A stretch of 64,000 bases of DNA from CAWIKY01 sp963836905 (lineage in GTDB: Bacteria; Pseudomonadota; Alphaproteobacteria; Caulobacterales; Hyphomonadaceae): assembly GCA_963836905.1 (NCBI GenBank), contig CAWIKY010000006.1:1364001-1428000 (forward strand). The letters are read 5' to 3'. The notes beneath the pieces are model-generated. The model was not told where the DNA came from. It saw only the letters and a program-made list of their open reading frames with translations, and searched no databases. Positions within the stretch are counted from its first letter, which is position 1, and each line of letters opens with the position of its first letter. Below, piece by piece: positions 53,622 to 63,866 of this stretch. The translations under genes were made by a program, and so were the position numbers.

Positions 53622-54546
53622 CACAGGCTTCGACGCAGCGTTTTCGGCCCTCTCTCGCGGAGACGTTGTCGCGATCCCTACGGAAACCGTCTACGGGCTG
53701 GCGGCCGATGCAACAGATCCGCTGGCTGTCGCTAAAGTCTTCGAAATCAAGCAGCGGCCACATCTCAACCCGCTGATCGCACATTTCCATTCGCTCCGCG
53801 CCGCCAGCCGTGAAGTTGAGTTCAATCCTCTTTCGCTCAAACTCGCCGATGCTTTCTGGCCGGGCCCCCTCACCCTTGTACTTCCGATCACCGGCGCCGG
53901 GAAAGTGTGCGGTCTCGCGCGCGCCGGTCTCGATACCCTCGCTGTTCGTATTCCGGCTCACCCGGTCGCGCTGGAACTTCTAGCGGTTTTTGGCAGACCG
54001 TTGGTGGCACCGTCTGCCAATCCATCCGGTCGATTGAGCCCGACGTCAGCCACGCACGTCCGGGAGGGGTTCAACAATCGCGTTCCGGTCTTGGATGGCG
54101 GACCGGCAGAAAATGGTCTTGAGTCCACAATCCTGCGTGTCGTAAACGGCCGGGTGGTTCGTTTGCGGGCCGGAGCCATCCCCGACGAAGATATCACAAA
54201 AATGATCGGTCGGCTGGATGAGCCGGACGAAAGCGGACCGGTTCGCGCTCCTGGCATGGCGTTTCGTCACTACGCGCCGAAAGTGGCGCTAAGGCTCAAT
54301 GTCACTGACCGGAATTCGACTGAAAATCATCTGGGGTTTGGACCGGAAGCGCTGCCTTGCACATTCAACCTTTCCCCTTCCGGGTCGCTGCTCGAAGCTG
54401 CTGCAAACCTGTTCGATATGTTGCACCGGCTTGAGGCAATGGGGCAGCCCGTGGCCGTCAGCCCCATACCGCTTGCAGGCCTCGGGCTGGCAATCAATGA
54501 CAGGCTAATTCGTGCAGCGGCTTCCGTAGCGCTGCGGAATAACTAG
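53611..54546 (+). CDS. tsaC: L-threonylcarbamoyladenylate synthase (Sua5/TsaC)
   Basis: Makes threonylcarbamoyl-AMP for the t6A37 modification of ANN-decoding tRNAs. 311 residues, so the longer Sua5 form with a C-terminal Sua5 domain. YrdC core: GDVVAIPTETVYGLAADATDP and KQRPHLNPLIAHF; also ARAGLDTLAVRIPAHPVALELL, SANPSGRLSPTSATHV, and linker SPGMxFRHYAPK seen as APGMAFRHYAPK. Overlaps the preceding gene by 11 nt. Confidence 0.94.
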   Translation: MADSTGFDAAFSALSRGDVVAIPTETVYGLAADATDPLAVAKVFEIKQRPHLNPLIAHFHSLRAASREVEFNPLSLKLADAFWPGPLTLVLPITGAGKVCGLARAGLDTLAVRIPAHPVALELLAVFGRPLVAPSANPSGRLSPTSATHVREGFNNRVPVLDGGPAENGLESTILRVVNGRVVRLRAGAIPDEDITKMIGRLDEPDESGPVRAPGMAFRHYAPKVALRLNVTDRNSTENHLGFGPEALPCTFNLSPSGSLLEAAANLFDMLHRLEAMGQPVAVSPIPLAGLGLAINDRLIRAAASVALRNN

Positions 54547-54555
54547 ATCAGTGTC

Positions 54556-56007
54556 ATGACGTCGACGCAGCCTTCCGTGAACCGCACCAGTGAGGAGTTT
54601 CTGGACGCGCTGGACAGGGCCGTCGGGAACACGGGCTGGTCTGTCGACGCTGATCTTCTGTCCCCGATGCTGGACGACTGGCGGGGAAAGGCTCGAGGCT
54701 CGACGCCGGTAGCTGTCTTTCCTGCCAATACGGAGGAGGTCGCGGCAGTCGTGAAGGTCTGCGCCGATCACGGGCATGCGATCACGACTCAGGGCGGCAA
54801 TACCGGGCTGGTGAATGGCGGCATTCCCTATGGCGAAGTGCTGCTCTCGCTCCGTCGCATGACGCAGATTGAACCGCCAGACGCAGGAAACGCGTCAGTT
54901 ATCGTCGAAGCCGGGGCCATTCTGGCAAACGTCCATAAGGCCGTCGAAGCGGCAGGGTTTTTCTTTCCGCTGTCACTCGGCAGTCAGGGGAGTGCAACCG
55001 TTGGCGGGTTGGTCTCGACCAATGCCGGAGGCGTCGGCGTTCTGCGTTATGGCATGATGCGGGATCTGGTGCTCGGCATCGAAGCAGTGCTGGCCGATGG
55101 ATCGGTCTGGAACGGTCTCCGCACGCTCAGGAAAGATAATACAGGATACGATCTGCGCGGGCTGATGTGCGGAGCAGAAGGCACGCTTGGGATTGTCACC
55201 CGCGTGGCCTTGAAGCTTTATTCTCCCGTCGAGAAGGCAACGGCATTCTGTGCCGTGGCCAGCCCGCAGGAGGCGGTCAACCTGCTGAGCTTCATGCAAT
55301 CGCGGGTTGGCGATGCGATTACGGCTTTTGAACTTGTGCCTCAGCGCGGCGTGGAGCTCGTGCTGTCCCAGACCGGCAAACCCGACCCGTTGCCGGACGC
55401 AGACACGAGTTGGCGTGTTCTGGTCGAAACAAGCGACCGGACCGCTGAGACAGCCTACGGCATGCTCGAAGAAGCCTTGGCTGGCGCTCTTGAACCTGAG
55501 ATGTGCCGGACTGCTATTCTCAGTCAGACTGGGGTTCAGACCAAAGATATCTGGGCCTTGCGCGAAGATCTTCCGGTGGCGAAGCGGTCGACGCTGCAAT
55601 CGGTCAACTTCGATATTTCCGTCCCGGTATCGTCTGTGCCCGAACTCATTTCTCGCTGCCGGGACATCATTACCGGACTGGATACCGATGCCGATGTCTT
55701 TGCATTTGGGCATATCGGGGACGGCAACATGCATCTAAGCGCGATCAAGGAAAGAGACGGATCCGGCGATCCGTTGACGGCTGTCGAAGAGCAACTGCGT
55801 GCAGCCATCGATGATGTGACGATGTCGCTTGGCGGTTCGATATCGGCGGAACATGGCATCGGACTTCTGAAACGCGACGACCTCGAAAGGCGCAAACCGC
55901 CTGAAGAACTGGCTATGATGCGTGCAATAAAACGGGCGCTCGACCCGCACAACCGCCTGAACCCGGGGCGAATATTCACCCTTCCCGAACCCTCCCCCAG
56001 TTCCTGA
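54556..56007 (+). CDS. FAD-linked oxidase (D-2-hydroxyacid dehydrogenase-like)
   Basis: 483 residues of the vanillyl-alcohol-oxidase fold. The PCMH FAD-binding domain covers about 45-225 (ITTQGGNTGLVNGGIPYG, LGSQGSATVGGLVSTNAGG, the usual FAD contact). The FAD_oxidase_C domain has FAFGHIGDGNMHLSAI and AEHGIGLLKRDDL. This group oxidises D-lactate, D-2-hydroxyglutarate or glycolate; the sequence does not choose between them. It begins 9 nt after tsaC. Confidence 0.93.
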   Translation: MTSTQPSVNRTSEEFLDALDRAVGNTGWSVDADLLSPMLDDWRGKARGSTPVAVFPANTEEVAAVVKVCADHGHAITTQGGNTGLVNGGIPYGEVLLSLRRMTQIEPPDAGNASVIVEAGAILANVHKAVEAAGFFFPLSLGSQGSATVGGLVSTNAGGVGVLRYGMMRDLVLGIEAVLADGSVWNGLRTLRKDNTGYDLRGLMCGAEGTLGIVTRVALKLYSPVEKATAFCAVASPQEAVNLLSFMQSRVGDAITAFELVPQRGVELVLSQTGKPDPLPDADTSWRVLVETSDRTAETAYGMLEEALAGALEPEMCRTAILSQTGVQTKDIWALREDLPVAKRSTLQSVNFDISVPVSSVPELISRCRDIITGLDTDADVFAFGHIGDGNMHLSAIKERDGSGDPLTAVEEQLRAAIDDVTMSLGGSISAEHGIGLLKRDDLERRKPPEELAMMRAIKRALDPHNRLNPGRIFTLPEPSPSS

Positions 56008-56028
56008 ACACACACGAAAAGAGAGCCG

Positions 56029-56811
56029 ATGCTCGTTCTGCTATCTCCTGCAAAATCACTCGATTTCGACAAGCCGGCCGGTCACTGGCCAAAAACCTCT
56101 CCGAAGTTGAAGAAGGACATTGATGAGCTGTCGAACGTAGCCCGCAAGCTTTCAGCCTCCGACCTGCGCAGCCTTATGGGCATTTCGCAAGACCTTGCCG
56201 ATCTGAACCGGAATCGTTTTCAGATGCTTTCCAAAAGTGGGGATAACGACACCCGGAAGCAGGCGCTTCTGGCTTTCAACGGTGATGTCTACCGCGGGTT
56301 CGGCGCGGCAGATCTCGACCCGGATCTGGCCAACCGGACGCAGAAAACAATCCGGATACTGTCCGGCCTCTACGGCGTGTTGCGCCCCTTTGATACGATT
56401 GACCCCTACCGGCTGGAAATGGGAACTCGCCTCAAGACGAAGCGCGGCGAAACCCTCTACGATTTCTGGGATAGAAAAGTCACCGACGCTCTCAATTTTG
56501 ACCTGACAGGCAAGAACGATATCGTAGTGAACCTGGCGTCGAAGGAATATTTCTCTGTCGTTCAGCCAAAGCGCTTGGAGGCCAAGCTCGTCACGCCCGA
56601 GTTCAAGGAAGAGAAAAGCGGCAAGACCCGCGTGCTCGGCTTCTACGCAAAGTACGCGCGCGGTCGTATGGCTCGCTGGATCGTCGAGAACGATCCGCAG
56701 ACTGCAGAGGATCTGCAAGCCTTCGCGCAGGATGGCTACACCTTCCGGCCCGACCTCAGCAAACCGGCGACCCCGGTCTTTGCAAGACCTCAACCCGACC
56801 CGAAGTCATGA
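56029..56811 (+). CDS. yaaA: Peroxide stress protein YaaA
   Basis: 260 residues. YaaA limits free iron during peroxide stress by family knowledge; its sequence marks are MLVLLSPAKSLDF, LMGISQDLADLNRNRF, FNGDVYRGF, LSGLYGVLRPFDTIDPYRLEMGTRL, and NLASKEYFSVV. Cytoplasmic. Its stop overlaps the start of the patatin gene by 4 nt. Confidence 0.95.
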   Translation: MLVLLSPAKSLDFDKPAGHWPKTSPKLKKDIDELSNVARKLSASDLRSLMGISQDLADLNRNRFQMLSKSGDNDTRKQALLAFNGDVYRGFGAADLDPDLANRTQKTIRILSGLYGVLRPFDTIDPYRLEMGTRLKTKRGETLYDFWDRKVTDALNFDLTGKNDIVVNLASKEYFSVVQPKRLEAKLVTPEFKEEKSGKTRVLGFYAKYARGRMARWIVENDPQTAEDLQAFAQDGYTFRPDLSKPATPVFARPQPDPKS

Positions 56812-57839
56812 GCGCATCGCCCGGACGCCCGGTCAGCCTCGCGCTTCAGGGCGGTGGGGCACATGGCGCGTTTACCTGGGGCGTGCTCGACCGGCTCCTG
56901 GAAGACGGCCGCTTGTCCATAGAGGCTATCACGGCAACTTCGGCGGGGGCCATGAACGCCGTGGCACTGGCAAGCGGCATGGAGGACGGCTCGATCGATG
57001 CCGCGCGGGAAAGACTTGAAACCTTCTGGCACGCCATTTCCCGAAAAGGCGCTCCCTTGGCACCGTCTGGCGGAAGCCAATTCGGTGTCCCGGCCTTCTC
57101 ACCTTTCGCCTTCTTTCAGGCACTCACGACGGTTGCGAGCCCCTATGACCTCAACCCTTTCGATTACAATCCACTAAAGGACGTTCTGGCCGACCAGATC
57201 GATTTTGCGAAGGTCAACGCTGGAGCGCTGGCCTTGTTCATAGCGGCGACAGATATCCAGTGCGGGCGCGCCGCCATCTTCAAATCCGGTACTCTTGAGA
57301 TCGACCATGTCCTGGCTTCGGCGTGTCTGCCGCAGGTTTTCAAGGCCGTCGAAATTGAAGGCCGCCCATTCTGGGATGGCGGCTATGTCGCAAATCCGGC
57401 GCTATACCCATTGTTCTACGCAGACGTTCCGCGCGACATTCTGATCGTGCATACCAATCCATTGGAGAGCGATGGCGTCCCAAAATCCGCTGGCGAAATA
57501 CAGGACAGGCTGAACGAGATCACGTTCAACGCGTCCCTGCGCGCCGAGTTACGGTCGATCGCCTTCGTCCAGAAGCTGCTCGACGAAGGCTGGCTGACGC
57601 AAGAAGCACGCCGGAAATACCGGCGCATGAACATCCACGCCATACGCGCCGACAAGTTTCTGGGCGAGCTCTCGGTCGATAGCAAGTTCGATACCGGTTG
57701 GGCCTTCCTGACCAATTTGCGCGACCGTGGCCGGGATGCGGCGGGCGTCTGGCTGGAGACGTGTTCGGACCGGGTCGGTCAGGGCTCCAGCATCGATATC
57801 CGCGCAGAGTTTCTCGAAAACGGCGACGCGTTTCGCTAG
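56808..57839 (+). CDS. Patatin-like phospholipase
   Basis: 343 residues. The oxyanion loop GGGAHGAFTWGVLDRLLEDG near 15 and the nucleophile elbow ITATSAGAMNA near 43, where the first Gly of GxSxG is Ala; the catalytic Asp lies in FWDGGYVANP. No signal peptide, so it may act on cytoplasmic or inner-leaflet lipids. The RssA/PHB-type group with ATSAGAMNA is common in proteobacteria. Overlaps yaaA; convergent with rsmD, 7 nt apart. Confidence 0.91.
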   Translation: MSASPGRPVSLALQGGGAHGAFTWGVLDRLLEDGRLSIEAITATSAGAMNAVALASGMEDGSIDAARERLETFWHAISRKGAPLAPSGGSQFGVPAFSPFAFFQALTTVASPYDLNPFDYNPLKDVLADQIDFAKVNAGALALFIAATDIQCGRAAIFKSGTLEIDHVLASACLPQVFKAVEIEGRPFWDGGYVANPALYPLFYADVPRDILIVHTNPLESDGVPKSAGEIQDRLNEITFNASLRAELRSIAFVQKLLDEGWLTQEARRKYRRMNIHAIRADKFLGELSVDSKFDTGWAFLTNLRDRGRDAAGVWLETCSDRVGQGSSIDIRAEFLENGDAFR

Positions 57840-57846
57840 TCGGTAT

Positions 57847-58407
57847 TCAGACCTGCTGAAAAAGCTCACACGTGAGCTGCCATAGATGCGCGAGGTCTGG
57901 CGTTGCCATCCCTCCAGCTCGGGTTCGGTGTCTTCCTCGGTCTCGACGATAAGGACCGCACCGGGGCTGAGCCAGCCGCCTCGCTCCAGTTGAGCTATGG
58001 CGGGCTTCCAGAGTTCGAACCCGTAGGGCGGGTCCATGAACGCAAGATCGAACGGTGCACCCACTCCGGCGGGCTTCGGGCCGAGGTCTGTTGCCGAACG
58101 GCGATGAATGCGGGTGCAGCCGAACAGCTGAAACGCCTCGATGTTCGAGCGAATGACGCCTCTTGCTGCGGAGGCCGTTTCGACGAAGAGGCAAAAAGCC
58201 GCCCCTCGGGAGATGGCCTCCAGTCCCAATGCGCCCGATCCGGCAAAGAGATCGATGGCGCGTGCGCCATTCAGATCCGGTGCCCAGTCGGCATGTCCGA
58301 GTATGTTGAATATCGCCTCACGGGTCACGGTCGGTGGAGGGTCGCGTGGCGCGTCCGTCCGGGGTCTGGATCGCCCTGCCCTTGAACTGACCCGCAGAGA
58401 TGCGCAT
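57847..58407 (-). CDS. rsmD: 16S rRNA (guanine966-N2)-methyltransferase, twice frameshifted in this sequence
   Basis: Methylates G966 of 16S rRNA. The natural start is the ATG at 58407 (MRISAGQFKGRAIQTPDGRATRPSTDR), the family opening. One extra base near 58326 then shifts the frame; the rest (TREAIFNILGHADW, DLFAGSGALGLEAISRGA, AFMDPPYGFELW) continues one frame on. Close to the end a T is missing from the run opposite aaaaa at 57857-57862. With it restored the protein ends VSFFQQV and stops at 57847, giving 186 residues. NPPY-type motif here is DPPY. Without the repair the frame reads through into the patatin gene. Confidence 0.88.
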
Positions 58408-58437
58408 GACTTTCCAATCGTAATTCAGGACATTCAA

Positions 58438-58902
58438 ATGACCGCGCCCAAGGACAGGACTATATGCGGCAGGCGCTGACGCTCGCGCGCAGGGCCGAGT
58501 CTCTTGGTGAAGTACCGGTCGGCGCGGTTATTGTCGATCCTGTCCGCCAGACCATCGTCGGCGGAAGGCCATAATTCGCCCATCTCCAGTGTCGACGCGA
58601 CGGCACACGCTGAAATCGTCGCCATTCGAAGCGTCTGCAAGGCGACCGGGAATTACCGTCTTCCCGGGCTTCAGCTCTACGTAACGCTTGAGCCATGCGC
58701 AATGTGTGCGGGAGCGATTTCAAATGCGCGGATCGAGACCGTATTCTACGCGGCGACAGATCCGAAGGGTGGCGCGATCGCCAGTGGTCCCCGACTTTTT
58801 GAGCAGTCGACACTTCTCTGGAAGCCGAATGCGATTCAAATCGAAAGTTACGCCGACGAGGCCTCCGACCTTCTGAGGAGCTTCTTCCGGGCGCGCAGAT
58901 AA
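58438..58902 (+). CDS. tadA: tRNA(adenine34) deaminase TadA, twice frameshifted in this sequence
   Basis: Converts A34 to inosine in tRNA-Arg(ACG), an activity essential in most bacteria. Restored it is 154 residues: MTAPKDR-DYMRQALTLARRAESLGEVPVGAVIVD, then GEGHNSPISSVDATAHAEIVAIR with the zinc His and proton-shuttle Glu, and LEPCAMCAG with the two zinc Cys. The shifts are one missing base near 58459 and one extra G near 58563. Each alone would kill the protein; together they keep the length. Divergent from rsmD with 30 nt between. Confidence 0.88.
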
Positions 58903-58926
58903 GCGGAAGGTCCTCCCGTCAGGCCA

Positions 58927-59673
58927 TCACATCCAGCCGGCCGCGCGTGCCAGATAGATCAAGCCGGTTACCGAAACGATCGCCTTCATCCAGCCCTGAA
59001 AATTGCCGTCATTCATGCGGGCCAGAACCCGCCCGCCCATCCAGGTTCCGAGGACTGACAAGGGTATTGCCAGCGCGAAGAACCAAAGCGGCGGAAGGAC
59101 CATCTCTTCGGCAGCTGCCAGAAGCGGCATGGTCCAGAACGCCACCTTGACCAGATGGCTGATCGATTGGGTCGTCGATTTTGTCGCGACGATCTCGAAT
59201 CGGCTCATCGACGTCTGGACGAAGAAGATATCGAGCAGCGGCCCGGCGACACCGGCCAATGTGTTCATGAGTTGAACCGCGAAACCGGCTCCAAAGGCGT
59301 GCACTGGTTTCTGGATATCGAGACTGATCAGCCGTTTTGGCAACCAGATCAGCGCAGGCATCAGGCCAAGAAGCAGAAAGACCAGCTGCTTGTCGGGCCG
59401 CCAGGCCAGCCCGAGCAGGGAGAGGATGCCGAGCGCGCCCCCCGCCGCGTAGATTCCGGTGGCCTTCCAGTCGATATGTTGGCGAAGTAGGATTGCGCGC
59501 CAGATGTTGGCGATGAACTGCAATACACCATGGACGATCATCGCCGTCGCGACAGGCACTAGCGCAAGCAGGACGCCCATCAGAATCAGGCCACCCGCCA
59601 TTCCGAAGATGCCGGAAATGAACGCCGTCACCAGCGTGGCAAAGAGAATAATGGCGAGGCCGGTAGATGTCAT
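58927..59673 (-). CDS. TauE/SafE family sulfite/sulfonate exporter-like permease
   Basis: 248 residues, eight hydrophobic segments. The family opening AILFATLVTAFISGIFGMAGGLILMGVLLALVP is clear, as is the second repeat (FVQTSMSRFEIVATKSTTQSISHLVKVAFW). The export substrate cannot be named from sequence. Convergent with tadA (24 nt) and divergent from the acyl-CoA dehydrogenase. Confidence 0.9.
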   Translation of the reverse strand: MTSTGLAIILFATLVTAFISGIFGMAGGLILMGVLLALVPVATAMIVHGVLQFIANIWRAILLRQHIDWKATGIYAAGGALGILSLLGLAWRPDKQLVFLLLGLMPALIWLPKRLISLDIQKPVHAFGAGFAVQLMNTLAGVAGPLLDIFFVQTSMSRFEIVATKSTTQSISHLVKVAFWTMPLLAAAEEMVLPPLWFFALAIPLSVLGTWMGGRVLARMNDGNFQGWMKAIVSVTGLIYLARAAGWM

Positions 59674-59836
59674 TCGTGCTGATGGCCTGCTTTGGCGACT
59701 GTGTCAGCCCGGCACCCTGGCCGGTATGTTGTGGCTATTGCGCCCTTTCCCTTACGAGACGGTTTCCATGGCCGAAACGCGACCGGTAAGCTGACCAAAA
59801 GACGTTATAGTCTGCGAAACAAACCGGGAGAGAGCC

Positions 59837-61124
<1,288 letters not shown>

Positions 61125-61215
61125 GCGGCCTGGTTCACAGATCAGAGGGACAGGGGCGCGAAACCCCCTTCTCTCCGATCATATTTCCTGATCCTGAAAA
61201 ACCCGGACATCAGAC

Positions 61216-61999
61216 ATGACCTATAAACCCTTCGACCTGAGCGGGAAGTCAGTTCTCGTTACTGGCGGGAAACCGCGGTATCGGTTTTGGAATGGCAGAG
61301 GCGCTGGCGGCCTCCGGGGCGAACCTGGTGCTTTGGGGCACAAACGCCGGACGAAATGAGGAAGCACGTGACAAGCTTTCCGCTCACGGGACGAAAGTCG
61401 AAACCCTCATCGTGGACGTCTCTGACGAGGCGGCGGTCGTCGATGGAATGAAGCAGTCCGTTGATATGTTCGGTCAAATCGATTCGGTCTTTGCGAATGC
61501 CGGCGTCGGCTTCGGTGCAAGCTCATTCGTTGAGATGGACACCGAAACCTGGCGCAAGAACATGGCAGTCAATCTTGACGGTGCGTTCTGGACGCTACGA
61601 GAAGCCTGTCGTCACATCGTGGAGCGGGCGAAAGATGGTCGACCCGGCGGATCCCTGGTCGGCGTGGCCTCCCTTGCCGCAATTGAAGGAGCAGGCAGGA
61701 ACGAGGCCTACGCCGCCACGAAGGGTGGATTGATCTCCATGTTGAAATCGATCGCGGTCGAACATGCGCGATACGGGGTGCGTGCCAATGCGATCCTGCC
61801 GGGATGGATAGCGACGGACATGACCTCAGCTGCCCAGGACAATGACACCTTCACAACCAAGGTTATCTCACGCGTTCCAGCCAGGCGCTGGGGCGAGCCG
61901 GCGGACTTTGGCGGCGTAGCGGTTTATCTCGCCTCGGATGCGTCTGCCTATCACTCCGGAGATACGCTCGTGGTCGATGGCGGATATGCAATCTTCTGA
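61216..61999 (+). CDS. Short-chain dehydrogenase/reductase, frameshifted near the start in this sequence
   Basis: 260 residues after repair. The start at 61216 reads MTYKPFDLSGKSVLVTGG; the run gggaaacc at 61267-61274 has one A too many, and removing it gives NRGIGFGMAEALAASGANLVLWG, the cofactor-binding loop. The active site has Tyr in EAYAATKGGLISML, and LPGWIATDMT and the C-terminal DTLVVDGGYAIF are normal. Uses NAD(P). Substrate probably a hydroxyacyl-CoA if linked to the dehydrogenase upstream. Confidence 0.9.
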
Positions 62000-62002
62000 A
62001 CG

Positions 62003-62033
62003 AAAAAGCCCCGCAGGATGCACCTGCGGGGCT
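62003..62033 (-). terminator. Rho-independent terminator
   Basis: An 11-bp perfect stem, 62007-62017 (agccccgcagg) with 62023-62033, closes on a 5-nt loop. On the minus strand it is followed by five T (aaaaa at 62003-62007 on plus), so it terminates the small lipoprotein gene; it may also serve the SDR ending at 61999 from the other side. Confidence 0.85.
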
Positions 62034-62066
62034 CTCTCATTCGGTAACGAATGTGAACCGGAAAAC

Positions 62067-62285
62067 CTAGTAGGTGGTTTCTTCGGTTTCTTCAACAGCT
62101 TCGTCCATGGACTCTTCCATGTCGTCCGCAGCTTCTTCCATGTTGTCGCCAGCTTCGTCAGCGGCGTCTTCGATGGAATCGGTAGCCTCTTCGATGTTTT
62201 CTTCGACGGTCTGTTCTTCAGGTGCGGTGTTGTTGCACGCTGCGAGAGCGAAAGCCGCCATGGCTGCGATGATAAGATGCTTCAT
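62067..62285 (-). CDS. Small acidic lipoprotein
   Basis: 72 residues. A signal with lipobox ALAAC lipidates Cys17. The mature part is about 55 residues, nearly half Glu and Asp. It is arranged in a repetitive amphipathic pattern (IEEATDSIEDAADEA, MEEAADDMEESMDEAVEE) that should be one long helix. No known family; similar small acidic lipoproteins are frequent in alphaproteobacteria and their role is unclear. A Rho-independent terminator follows directly. Confidence 0.8.
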   Translation of the reverse strand: MKHLIIAAMAAFALAACNNTAPEEQTVEENIEEATDSIEDAADEAGDNMEEAADDMEESMDEAVEETEETTY

Positions 62286-62415
62286 GAATTGCCCCTTGTT
62301 TCTACCGGAACCCAGTCAATAGCGGGTCCGCGCGGTGATTCATCACACTTTTTGAAATTCGTCACGTAAAATTACAAAACGGCAAACTTTGATTGGCGCG
62401 TAAGGAGACCCCGGA

Positions 62416-63390
62416 ATGGCCCTCAAGACCCCTCTCTGCGATTTTCTGGGTGTCAGATATCCCATCATGCTCGCGGGTATGGGCGGCGTATCTTATGCTG
62501 AGCTTTGCGCGGCGATGTGCGAGGCAGGCGGTTATGGCGTTCTCGGCATGGCGGGCACGTCACCTGACTTTATCGAAAGCCAGATGAAGGCTGTGCGCGA
62601 GCTGACCGAAAAGCCGTTCGGCGTCGATCTTCTCGCTGCCGATCCGCAAAGCCTTGAAGCATCGGTCGACGTCATCGTCGCAAACGGCGCGCACAGTTTC
62701 GTCGCGGGTCTGGGTGTTCCTCTGCCGATCATCGCGCGGCTGCAAGCGGCCAGCGTAAAGGTCATGGTGGTGGGCGGTGCGGTCAAGCACGCGGTGAAGG
62801 CGCAGGAAGCGGGCTGTGACGCGGTCATTCTTCAGGGCGCTGAAGGTGGCGGCCATACCGGACTTGTCGGAACGCTCCCCCTGGTCGCTCAGGCGGTTGA
62901 GGCCGTATCGATCCCAGTCATTGCAGCAGGCGGAATCTATGACGGTCGCGGTCTGGCAGCAGCGCTCGCATTGGGGGCACAGGGCGTATGGATGGGCACG
63001 CGTTTTATTGCGTCGGAAGAAGCCCATGCGGCAGACACGTATCGAAAGGCCGTTGTAGGCGCTGGCGATACAGATACGACGCGGACGCGCTGTTATTCAG
63101 GAAAGCCCATGCGGGTGCGAACCAACCCCTACGTTCTGGACTGGGAGACGCGCCCGGAAGACATCCAACCGTTTCCGATGCAGGCGATCCACTCGATGAA
63201 GACGGATGTACTTGGCGGGATCGGCGGCGTCACGGACGAGGCGCGCCTTGATGTGAACAAATCATGCTTCGCGATGGGTCAATCTGCCGGTGGCATCAAA
63301 GCCGTTCAAACGGTCGCAGAGATCGTAAGCGACATCATGCGAGACGCCGAAGCAGCAATCCGCCGGTCATCAGACTATCTGACAGCCTGA
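62416..63390 (+). CDS. Nitronate monooxygenase family protein
   Basis: FMN-dependent TIM-barrel enzyme oxidising alkyl nitronates (or a FabK-related reductase). 324 residues: GVRYPIMLAGMGGVSYAELCAAMCEAGGYGVLGMAG at the start, then AGCDAVILQGAEGGGHTGLVGTLPLV, with the His typical of this family. VIAAGGIYDGRGLAAALALGAQGVWMGTRFIASEEA is the phosphate-binding end. MQAIHSMKTDVLGGIGGVTDEARLDVNKSCFAMGQSAGGIK is a normal family tail. Confidence 0.92.
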   Translation: MALKTPLCDFLGVRYPIMLAGMGGVSYAELCAAMCEAGGYGVLGMAGTSPDFIESQMKAVRELTEKPFGVDLLAADPQSLEASVDVIVANGAHSFVAGLGVPLPIIARLQAASVKVMVVGGAVKHAVKAQEAGCDAVILQGAEGGGHTGLVGTLPLVAQAVEAVSIPVIAAGGIYDGRGLAAALALGAQGVWMGTRFIASEEAHAADTYRKAVVGAGDTDTTRTRCYSGKPMRVRTNPYVLDWETRPEDIQPFPMQAIHSMKTDVLGGIGGVTDEARLDVNKSCFAMGQSAGGIKAVQTVAEIVSDIMRDAEAAIRRSSDYLTA

Positions 63391-63455
63391 CAAACACAGA
63401 TAGACTTGCAGCCGCATGCTTGCGCATTGCCGGCAAGGGGCTAGGATTCGACCTG

Positions 63456-63866
63456 ATGTCTCGTTTGTTCCTTACTTTTGTTTGTTGCGCTTTGGCGCTG
63501 AAGCCAGTTCCGGTGGCGGCGCAGTCGCATACATTTGCCGAACGGGAAGAGACGCTCGCTAGACTGGCGCAAACGCTGGGCCGCGCCCATGCCGTTCGGG
63601 TTCTCTGCAATGGACGCGCAGACCAGCATTGGCGCAACTTCGTGCAGGAACTCATCGACGTGGAAGCTCCCCGGTCGGAGACCATGAGATCGCGGATCGT
63701 GAACGACTTCAACTACGGCTTTACCAGCGAGCAGAACCGCCTCGGCGGGTGTCGCAGGGATGCCCGCTCAATCGAAGTCGCCTATGCCGATGCCGGACAG
63801 CGCCTCGCCGCAAGCCTGGCAGGGGATATTCTAGATTCCAATGCTGAAGAGGCCGACGCCGAATGA
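63456..63866 (+). CDS. TIGR02301-type periplasmic protein
   Basis: 136 residues from the ATG at 63456, which opens a clear signal peptide (residues 1-23, ending VAAQ). The body, LAQTLGRAHAVRVLCNGRADQHWRNFVQELIDVE and FNYGFTSEQNRLGGCRRDARSIEVAYADAGQRLAASLAGDI, fits the TIGR02301 family, with two conserved Cys that could pair. Function unknown. The stop overlaps the next start by 4 nt. Confidence 0.85.
   Translation: MSRLFLTFVCCALALKPVPVAAQSHTFAEREETLARLAQTLGRAHAVRVLCNGRADQHWRNFVQELIDVEAPRSETMRSRIVNDFNYGFTSEQNRLGGCRRDARSIEVAYADAGQRLAASLAGDILDSNAEEADAE

Noticed and set aside
57549..58328. A 259-residue minus-strand frame covering rsmD and the end of patatin
   Set aside because: The family protein ends near 57847 once a homopolymer indel is repaired; the remainder is antisense to the real patatin gene.
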